From positions 1 to 5,443 of the forward strand of contig JAGWPQ010000575.1 in the NCBI GenBank assembly GCA_028877045.1: 5,443 nt of DNA, read 5' to 3'. Origin of the DNA: Bacteroidota bacterium. GTDB taxonomy: Bacteria > Bacteroidota > Bacteroidia > Chitinophagales > Chitinophagaceae. Made by a program: the position numbers and the translations under genes. Of this stretch, positions 1 to 4,757 are shown piece after piece; the stretch's first letter is position 1; each line of letters opens with the position of its first letter. Under the pieces are notes generated by a model. That model was not told the DNA's origin. It ran no database searches and worked only from the letters and a program-made list of their open reading frames with translations.

Positions 1-1
1 C

Positions 2-310
2 AATCCTTTTCTTAAAAAATTGAATGCATTAAAATTGCCTCAGGTAAATGCTGTAACGGTTAACGAAATTTCAACAAATAAAGATCGCATCAGGCAACTC
101 ATAAAAAAATATGATCCCGCCATCGAAAGCATGGAAGGTGCGGCACTGCATTATGTTTGCCGCGAACTGAATGTGCCATTCATTCAAATAAGAAGCATCT
201 CGAATTATATCGGCGACAGAAATAAAAAAAACTGGAAACTGCAGGAAGCCATCAATAATTTAAACAAAACAATATTAAAATATGTTGATAAATTATTTAA
301 GATCATGTAG
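2..310 (+). CDS. mqnB: Futalosine hydrolase, C-terminal part (5' end outside window)
   Basis: Futalosine hydrolase removes hypoxanthine from futalosine to give dehypoxanthinyl futalosine, a cytoplasmic step in the alternative (futalosine) menaquinone pathway. The reading frame is open from base 2 to the TAG at 308-310, giving about 102 residues, roughly the last half of a family that usually has a little over 200. It carries the nucleoside phosphorylase/hydrolase signature ESMEGAA (codons at about 125-145), which in related MTA/SAH nucleosidases contacts the ribose, followed by QIRSISNYIGDR (about 185-220). In MTA/SAH nucleosidases the corresponding RAISD motif carries a catalytic Asp; an Asn stands there here, which as I recall is the usual futalosine hydrolase pattern. 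The internal TTG or ATG codons near base 20-130 are not the true start, because the conserved core lies upstream of the window. The next gene, 100 bases downstream on the same strand, is mqnD, which supports the assignment. Other purine nucleosidases are less likely. Confidence 0.85.
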   Translation, partial: NPFLKKLNALKLPQVNAVTVNEISTNKDRIRQLIKKYDPAIESMEGAALHYVCRELNVPFIQIRSISNYIGDRNKKNWKLQEAINNLNKTILKYVDKLFKIM

Positions 311-322
311 CCGGCTGCAGAA

Positions 323-353
323 TAGCTGTGAGCAATGAGCTGCGAGCTGTGAG
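323..353 (+). repeat. Degenerate 7-base tandem repeat in mqnB-mqnD gap
   Basis: Four consecutive heptads plus three bases can be read here: TAGCTGT, GAGCAAT, GAGCTGC, GAGCTGT, GAG. The first unit begins 13 bases after the mqnB stop. The array is more GC-rich than its surroundings and contains AGCT three times, but I could not fold a convincing stem-loop from it, so I do not call it a terminator. It resembles the short-period intergenic repeats of some Bacteroidota and the heptameric STRR repeats of cyanobacteria; that comparison is from memory. Function unknown. Confidence 0.7.
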
Positions 354-377
354 ATTTTTATTCGCAACTATATTTTA

Positions 378-409
378 CAAATAAACTAATCAACCAATAA
401 ACAAATCAA
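378..409 (+). repeat. Perfectly phased 8-base tandem repeat abutting the mqnD start
   Basis: Four octads follow each other without gaps: CAAATAAA, CTAATCAA, CCAATAAA, CAAATCAA. All fit CNAATMAA (M = A or C), and units alternate TAAA and TCAA endings, so a 16-base super-period is also visible. The array ends one base before the GTG start of mqnD and so occupies the ribosome-binding region. It has no G at all, contains no Shine-Dalgarno sequence and should be unstructured as RNA. It may simply be repeat expansion, or it may serve as an A-rich ribosome landing site; the sequence does not decide. Confidence 0.75.
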
Positions 410-410
410 C

Positions 411-1250
411 GTGCAACTAAGCTTAGGATTCTCCCCCTGTCCCAACGATACTTTCATCTTCGATGCGCTCGTCAATCATAAAATTGATGCCGGAGGTTTA
501 AGTTTTGATGTGCAACTCGAAGATGTGCAAACCCTTAATGAGTGGGCATTGCAGGGCAAATTAGATTTCTCTAAAATAAGTTATGGCGTATTGCCGTTGG
601 TGCTAAACGAATATATAGTTTTAAACAGCGGCGGTGCATTAGGCAAAGGTGTTGGCCCTTTATTAATTTCCAAAACGGTGGACGATGGACGTTGGACAGC
701 GAACAATAAAACAATTGCTATCCCCGGCGAAAACACAACGGCACATTTATTATTTTCTTTGGCATATCCCAATGCAAAAAATAAGATCTTCAAAGTATTC
801 AACGAAATTGAAGATGCAGTGTTGAATGAAGAAGTAAATGCCGGAGTAATTATTCATGAAAACAGATTCACTTATCATTTAAAAGGCTTGCATAAAATTG
901 TTGATCTCGGCGAATATTGGGAAGAAAAATTAAAAGTTCCGATTCCATTGGGCGGCATTGTTGCAAAAAAAAATTTGGATAAAAATTTAATCCTGCAAGT
1001 TGATCAATTAATTAAACAAAGTGTTGAGTATGCTTATCAGCATCATCACAAAGAATTAGCAGGTTACGTACAGCAACATGCGCAGGAAATGAGTGAAGAT
1101 GTGATGCGCCAACATATTAATTTGTACGTAAATAATTATTCAATTGGTTTGAATGATGATGGCAAAAAAGCCGTGTTGAAATTATTGGAAGTATATCAGC
1201 AACAACATCCCGAAATAAAACTATCAGATATAAATACTTTCATTGAATAA
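411..1250 (+). CDS. mqnD: 1,4-dihydroxy-6-naphthoate synthase (futalosine pathway)
   Basis: MqnD converts cyclic dehypoxanthinyl futalosine into 1,4-dihydroxy-6-naphthoate, the naphthoquinone precursor of menaquinone; it is a cytoplasmic enzyme with a periplasmic-binding-protein-like fold. The 279-residue length is normal for the family. Seen in the sequence: the N-terminal signature LGFSPCPNDTFIFDAL (residues 5-20), an IPGENTTAHLLF segment (104-115) with the paired Thr that line the substrate pocket, and IIHENRFTY (147-155), whose His149 should correspond to the catalytic His known from the Thermus enzyme. The GTG at 411 is the start: it is followed at once by the conserved N-terminus, and an in-frame TAA at 387-389 leaves no other usual start codon upstream. 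No Shine-Dalgarno sequence precedes it; the spacer is an octameric repeat. mqnB lies 100 bases upstream, so the two are probably co-transcribed. It converges with the photolyase gene, leaving a 42-base gap. Confidence 0.95.
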   Translation: MQLSLGFSPCPNDTFIFDALVNHKIDAGGLSFDVQLEDVQTLNEWALQGKLDFSKISYGVLPLVLNEYIVLNSGGALGKGVGPLLISKTVDDGRWTANNKTIAIPGENTTAHLLFSLAYPNAKNKIFKVFNEIEDAVLNEEVNAGVIIHENRFTYHLKGLHKIVDLGEYWEEKLKVPIPLGGIVAKKNLDKNLILQVDQLIKQSVEYAYQHHHKELAGYVQQHAQEMSEDVMRQHINLYVNNYSIGLNDDGKKAVLKLLEVYQQQHPEIKLSDINTFIE

Positions 1251-1292
1251 TACATGCACGCGATTTATTACTTCTTTCAAAAAAATCCTAGT

Positions 1293-2606
1293 TCAGACAT
1301 TTTTCTTCAATACTTTTCCATACGCCTCCAAACATCGTTTTCTGGCCATTTCATGCGCTATGATCGGTTTAGGATAATCAAATGAATCTAATTCCGGGAT
1401 CCATTTTCGTATATATTTTAGATCCTTATCAAACTTTTCTGTTTGCAAAGCCGGATTGAATATTCTGAAATATGGTGCAGCATCGCAACCGCTCCCCGAT
1501 GCCCATTGCCAACCGCCATTATTGGAGGCAAAATCGTAGTCTAATAACTTTTTCGCAAAATAGTTTTCGCCCCAACGCCAATCTATTAATAAATGTTTTG
1601 TCAAAAATGAAGCAACAATCATTCTCACGCGGTTATGCATAAAGCCTGTTGCATTCAATTCACGCATGCCTGCATCAACAATCGGATAGCCTGTTTTACC
1701 ATCACACCACTGTTTAAATTGCTTTTCATCTTTTCGCCATTCTATTAAATCATATTCCTTTTTGAAAGCATTACCGGATCTAACTTGTGGAAAATTCCAA
1801 AGTACCATCTGATAAAAATCTCTCCATATCAACTCGTTCAAAAATGCATCATTCAATTTTTGTGCTCGTTTCACAATAGATCTTACGCTTATTGTTCCAA
1901 ATCGCAAATGCACGCCTAATCGCGAAGTTCCTTCTACTGATGGAAAATTTCTCTGTTCAGTATATTTTATAACTAGATCATCGTGTAAAAACTTTGAAGG
2001 AAACTGGTTTTTAGTTTTCAAGAATCCCATGATACTCAACGAGGGAATATCCTTTGGGGGTTGCTTATAAAAATTTGAAAAATATTTATTTGTTGAGTGT
2101 TCTTGTAGATTAATTTCGTTAAATGTCAATTTCCATTTTTTGCTATAGGGTGTAAAAATAGTATAGGGCACTCCGTCATCTTTAACCACTTCTGTTTTTT
2201 CGAATATCACTTGATCTTTATAAGAATAAAACTTAGCGCCATGCTCATTCAATAATTTTTCTATTGAAACATCTCTATCTATTGAATACTGTTCATAATC
2301 CTGATTGACGAACACTTTTTCGATTTGATATTCATTAATTAAATCTTTGAAAGTTTCGATGGGTGTAGAATAAAATACCTTTAACGTGCTGCCAAGATGA
2401 ATTAATTCGGATTGTATTTCCATCAAAGCATCATAAATAAATTGTACTCGTTTATCTGCTTTTTCTTCCAAATCATTCAAAATGTTTTTATCAAAAATGA
2501 ATATGGGAATAACAGGGATATTATTTTTCAAGGCATGATATAAAGCAGTGTTATCCTCCAAACGCAAATCTCTCCTAAACCACATAATATTAATACGGGG
2601 CTTCAT
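1293..2606 (-). CDS. phr: Deoxyribodipyrimidine photolyase (class I CPD photolyase)
   Basis: This FAD enzyme uses blue light to split cyclobutane pyrimidine dimers in DNA. From the ATG at 2606 it has 437 residues. The N-terminal alpha/beta antenna domain opens with WFRRDLRLEDN (residues 8-18); the helical FAD domain contains NELIWRDFY (257-265), YPIVDAGMRELNATGFMHNRVRM (307-329) and NNGGWQWASGSGCDAAPYFR (362-381). Compared with E. coli PhrB as I remember it, all key positions keep their exact spacing: Glu258 and Trp261 (E274, W277), Asn325 and Met329 (N341, M345), Asn362 (N378), Trp368 (W384), and the electron-transfer Trp triad Trp290, Trp343, Trp366 (W306, W359, W382). This supports an active CPD photolyase rather than a cryptochrome. 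An in-frame TTG at 2633 would add nine residues but lies between two repeat copies, so the ATG giving MKPRINIMWFRRD is preferred. The gene lies 44 bases downstream of the class IV PLP-enzyme gene on the same strand, probably in one transcript. The antenna cofactor cannot be fixed from sequence. Confidence 0.95.
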   Translation of the reverse strand: MKPRINIMWFRRDLRLEDNTALYHALKNNIPVIPIFIFDKNILNDLEEKADKRVQFIYDALMEIQSELIHLGSTLKVFYSTPIETFKDLINEYQIEKVFVNQDYEQYSIDRDVSIEKLLNEHGAKFYSYKDQVIFEKTEVVKDDGVPYTIFTPYSKKWKLTFNEINLQEHSTNKYFSNFYKQPPKDIPSLSIMGFLKTKNQFPSKFLHDDLVIKYTEQRNFPSVEGTSRLGVHLRFGTISVRSIVKRAQKLNDAFLNELIWRDFYQMVLWNFPQVRSGNAFKKEYDLIEWRKDEKQFKQWCDGKTGYPIVDAGMRELNATGFMHNRVRMIVASFLTKHLLIDWRWGENYFAKKLLDYDFASNNGGWQWASGSGCDAAPYFRIFNPALQTEKFDKDLKYIRKWIPELDSFDYPKPIIAHEMARKRCLEAYGKVLKKNV

Positions 2607-2617
2607 TATTTTATAGT

Positions 2618-2646
2618 TTGATTGATAAAACAATTGATTGATAAAA
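2618..2646 (-). repeat. 13-bp direct repeat, 16-base period, upstream of phr
   Basis: The plus strand has TTGATTGATAAAA at 2618-2630 and again, identically, at 2634-2646, separated by CAA. The period is 16 bases. Read on the phr coding strand, each copy contains the core AATCAA, which also recurs in the octameric array before mqnD. The pair fills most of the 44-base gap between the class IV PLP-enzyme gene and phr, ending about 11 bases before the phr ATG. Confidence 0.8.
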
Positions 2647-2650
2647 AAGT

Positions 2651-3502
2651 TTAACCGAATAAAGGAGCTATAAATTTTTTGTGCAGCACCGCCGATAATT
2701 GATTTGTATAATTGCTTTTACCAATCGTTTTTACCCACTTGATTCCAAAAATAGAATTGGTTAAAAAAACTTCTGATGCCTGCAACAGATCATCCACCGA
2801 TATTGAAGTTTCTTCAACAGGCATGCCTTCTTCACGTATGCATTTCAATAAATATTTCCTTGTCACGCCTGCAATGCATCCATCGGTAAGCGGCGGTGTT
2901 TTAATAACACCATCTTTTACCATAAATAAATTAGCGATAGTGGTATCTGCAATTTTGTTGTGCGGGTTTAATAAAACAACATCGTTTAATTTATTTTCTT
3001 TCGCCCATAAGGCACCCATAGCATAGCAAAGAAAATTATTGCTTTTGATGTGCGAAAAATCGTCGCATACTTTTTTAGCTTTGGTATAAACATCCATTAC
3101 TAAGCCATTTTCGTTAAATCTATTAGTAACAGAATTCAGGTCCCATGTCTGGATCAAATAGTTTGGATTATGGTCTTCGATATCGTACAAACCGCCGTCG
3201 CCCCTAGAAATCGTGATTCGTAATCTGGCAGATTTTTTATGTCGGTTCTTTTTTGCAAGTTCCATGATCTCTTCTTTAAAAAGATCGCTGATAAAATAAC
3301 TCGCTTTATTAAATTGCAATGCCTGGAGCGATGTAAATAATCTTTCCAGATGGTACGATTCCAAAATGATTTTTCCGTTGATCATTTTTAAAGTTTCAAA
3401 ACAACCATCGCCATATCTAAAAGAGCGATTATTGGGAGAAATCAGTAACTTATTGCTCGGAAAGACCTTTCCATTAAAATTTAAATAGCCGCCGGTATTC
3501 AT
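2651..3502 (-). CDS. Class IV PLP enzyme, probable aminodeoxychorismate lyase (PabC-like)
   Basis: A 283-residue fold-type IV PLP enzyme, the family of aminodeoxychorismate lyase, branched-chain aminotransferase and D-amino acid aminotransferase. Seen: SFRYGDGCFETLKMINGKI (27-45); HLERL with Arg54, the expected PLP-phosphate contact; KSNNFLCYAMG with Lys153 as the likely Schiff-base lysine; NKIADTTIANLFMVKDG (182-198); TPPLTDGCIAGVTR (202-215); and VFLTNSIFGIKWV (245-257). The last segment resembles the FLTNxxxGI pattern I associate with PabC-type lyases, so the best guess is 4-amino-4-deoxychorismate to 4-aminobenzoate plus pyruvate, in folate synthesis. Position 186 is Asp where the family usually has the Glu that contacts the PLP ring nitrogen. 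Family membership is firm; the substrate is not, and a branched-chain or D-amino acid aminotransferase cannot be excluded. The ATG at 3502 gives the normal N-terminus, without a Shine-Dalgarno sequence. The gene is divergent from the Nif3-like gene across 49 bases and lies directly upstream of phr. Confidence 0.85.
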   Translation of the reverse strand: MNTGGYLNFNGKVFPSNKLLISPNNRSFRYGDGCFETLKMINGKIILESYHLERLFTSLQALQFNKASYFISDLFKEEIMELAKKNRHKKSARLRITISRGDGGLYDIEDHNPNYLIQTWDLNSVTNRFNENGLVMDVYTKAKKVCDDFSHIKSNNFLCYAMGALWAKENKLNDVVLLNPHNKIADTTIANLFMVKDGVIKTPPLTDGCIAGVTRKYLLKCIREEGMPVEETSISVDDLLQASEVFLTNSIFGIKWVKTIGKSNYTNQLSAVLHKKFIAPLFG

Positions 3503-3551
3503 AAGATAAATTAGTTTAGGTCAAATTAACATAAAATACAAGATTTGTGAT
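3503..3551. promoter_or_regulatory. Short divergent intergenic region, presumed two promoters
   Basis: Only 49 bases separate the start codons of the minus-strand PLP-enzyme gene and the plus-strand Nif3-like gene, so both promoters must sit here or run into the neighbouring coding sequence. Against the Bacteroidota -7 consensus TAnnTTTG I find only one-mismatch candidates: TAGTTTAG at 3512-3519 on the plus strand, and TTAATTTG on the minus strand (3522-3529). Neither has a clear TTG at the -33 distance. Neither gene has a purine-rich ribosome binding site. The regulatory call rests mainly on gene geometry. Confidence 0.35.
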
Positions 3552-4649
3552 ATGAAGATTGCAGAAATTATTGAAACACTTGAAAAAATTTCACCAACGG
3601 TGTATCAGGAAGATTACGACAACTGTGGTTTGATAATCGGTAAATCTGATTGGAACTGCACAGGCATCCTTTGCAGTTTAGATGCCACAGAAGATGTAAT
3701 GCTCGAAGCAAAAGCAAAAGGTTACAATTTAGTGGTGGCACATCATCCCATCATTTTTTCTGGATTAAAAAAAATAAATGGCAAAAATTATGTGGAAGAA
3801 GCGGTGATCGCTGCCATTAAAAATGATATTGCCGTTTATGCCATTCACACCAATCTGGATAATGTGATTGACGGGGTGAATAATAAAATAGCCGATGCGC
3901 TTGGTTTAATTAACAGAAAAATTTTATTGCCGAAACAAGATCAATTGATGAAGCTCTTCACTTTTGTTCCGGTTGAATACGGAGAGAAGATAAAAGCGGC
4001 CCTTTTTGAAGCCGGTGGCGGCAACATTGGCAATTACAGCGAATGCAGTTTTAGTGTGGAAGGAACGGGAAATTTTAAGGCTGGTCAAAATTCTGAATCT
4101 TTTGTGGGCGAAATTGGCAAGCGGCACCATGAGAAAGAGTTAAAAATTGAGGTTATTTTCCCGGCTTATCTGCAAAACAAACTGGTAGAAGCCTTGATTG
4201 CGGTACATCCTTACGAAGAAGTTGCCTATGATGTGGTTGCTCTGGCAAACAATTTTGATAAGATTGGCAGCGGTTTAATGGCCGAATTGCCGGAACCGGT
4301 TGACGAAGCCGTTTTACTGGCTCAAATTAAAGCTGCATTTGGATTACAGGCTATTAAACACACAAACTTATTGGGCAAAAAAGTAAAAAAAGTGGCCGTT
4401 TGCGGTGGTGCCGGAAGCTTTTTGATAGGCAAAGCTGTAGCTGCCGGAGCCGATATTTTTATTACTTCGGATGTGAAATACCACGAATTCTTTGATGCCA
4501 ACGGCAAAATGGTGATTGCCGACATTGGCCATTGGGAAAGCGAACAATTTACGATCGATTTATTGGTTGGCGTTTTGAAAGCAAATTTCCCTACCTTTGC
4601 CGTCCTCAAAAGTGAGGTAAGAACCAATCCTGTTCAGTATTTTTTGTAG
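3552..4649 (+). CDS. Nif3-like dinuclear metal centre protein with PII/CutA-like insert
   Basis: This belongs to the Nif3/YbgI/YqfO family, toroidal hexamers with a two-metal site in each subunit; the biochemical role is not settled. Database labels such as 'GTP cyclohydrolase 1 type 2' should be read with caution. At 365 residues it is the long, YqfO-like form: the two Nif3 half-domains (about 1-125 and 235-365) flank an insert of about 100 residues that ends in AVHPYEEVAYDV (218-228), typical of the PII/CutA-like insert. Expected metal ligands are all present: His64 and His65 in VAHHPIIFSG, Asp103 in IHTNLD, and His327 and Glu331 in IGHWESE. Also conserved is the block VAVCGGAGSFLIGKAVAAGADIFITSDVKYHEF (281-313). 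The ATG at 3552 gives the family N-terminus; no Shine-Dalgarno sequence is seen. The gene is followed after 108 bases by a COG1579 zinc-ribbon gene on the same strand, a pairing familiar from other bacteria that suggests a shared but unknown task. Confidence 0.93.
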   Translation: MKIAEIIETLEKISPTVYQEDYDNCGLIIGKSDWNCTGILCSLDATEDVMLEAKAKGYNLVVAHHPIIFSGLKKINGKNYVEEAVIAAIKNDIAVYAIHTNLDNVIDGVNNKIADALGLINRKILLPKQDQLMKLFTFVPVEYGEKIKAALFEAGGGNIGNYSECSFSVEGTGNFKAGQNSESFVGEIGKRHHEKELKIEVIFPAYLQNKLVEALIAVHPYEEVAYDVVALANNFDKIGSGLMAELPEPVDEAVLLAQIKAAFGLQAIKHTNLLGKKVKKVAVCGGAGSFLIGKAVAAGADIFITSDVKYHEFFDANGKMVIADIGHWESEQFTIDLLVGVLKANFPTFAVLKSEVRTNPVQYFL

Positions 4650-4726
4650 ATGATCATAGGACAAAGCGTACAAGAGTGCGACGCAACCGCAGCTACACAA
4701 TGAACAAAAGTTGGTAACAAAAACAA
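4650..4726 (+). other. Intergenic block between Nif3-like and zinc-ribbon genes, possible dispersed element
   Basis: This stretch follows the Nif3-like stop codon directly. Its core at about 4665-4693 (from AGCGTACAAG through TGCGACGCAACCGC) is clearly richer in G and C than the flanks and includes the short inverted repeat TGCG-A-CGCA at 4677-4685. It then changes to an A-rich run leading into the heptad array. A 17-codon ORF from the ATG at 4650 to the TGA at 4701-4703 exists, but nothing marks it as a gene. The composition suggests a conserved or repeated intergenic element, and it looks like sequences I vaguely associate with Chitinophagaceae intergenic regions; I cannot confirm that here. 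No rho-independent terminator is visible. Confidence 0.35.
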
Positions 4727-4754
4727 AAATCGTACATCGTAAATCATACATACA
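4727..4754 (+). repeat. Degenerate 7-base tandem repeat upstream of the zinc-ribbon gene
   Basis: Heptads in register: AAATCGT, ACATCGT, AAATCAT, ACATACA. The first three fit AMATCRT and the fourth is degenerate. The array ends three bases before the ATG at 4758 and therefore covers the ribosome-binding region, as the octad array does before mqnD. Like that array it lacks a Shine-Dalgarno sequence and is unlikely to fold. Confidence 0.65.
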
Positions 4755-4757
4755 ATT

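Noticed and set aside
309..320. Palindromes AGCCGGCT and CTGCAG at the mqnB stop as an operator or terminator
   Set aside because: They are short, overlapping and not followed by a T-run; chance is a sufficient explanation.
581..802. 73-codon minus-strand ORF inside mqnD
   Set aside because: It is antisense to a well-conserved enzyme, has no recognisable motif, and is explained as a shadow frame.
965..973. Run of nine A within mqnD as a possible phase-variation or frameshift site
   Set aside because: The frame is intact through it and encodes the plausible residues AKKN; such A-runs are common in AT-rich lysine codons.
1251..1292. Bidirectional terminator between the convergent mqnD and phr genes
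   Set aside because: There is an A-run, which reads as T7 on the minus strand, but no stem-loop could be found before it on either strand.
2607..2633. TTG at 2633 as the phr start, adding nine residues
   Set aside because: It falls between the two copies of a direct repeat, and the added residues lie outside the conserved family N-terminus; the ATG at 2606 is a better fit.
2712..3026. 104-codon plus-strand ORF opposite the class IV PLP-enzyme gene
   Set aside because: It lies wholly antisense to a gene with intact catalytic motifs, and its translation shows no domain.
3924..4130. 68-codon minus-strand ORF inside the Nif3-like gene
   Set aside because: It is a shadow of the insert-domain coding sequence, with no supporting signal.
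4650..4703. 17-codon ORF beginning directly after the Nif3-like stop codon
   Set aside because: It is too short to support, has no ribosome binding site, and its sequence is better viewed as part of the intergenic block.
4322..4751. Two overlapping minus-strand ORFs (4322-4627 and 4560-4751) over the Nif3-like C-terminus and the following gap
   Set aside because: Both oppose the conserved metal-ligand region; the Cys-rich translation of the second comes from repeat-like intergenic DNA.
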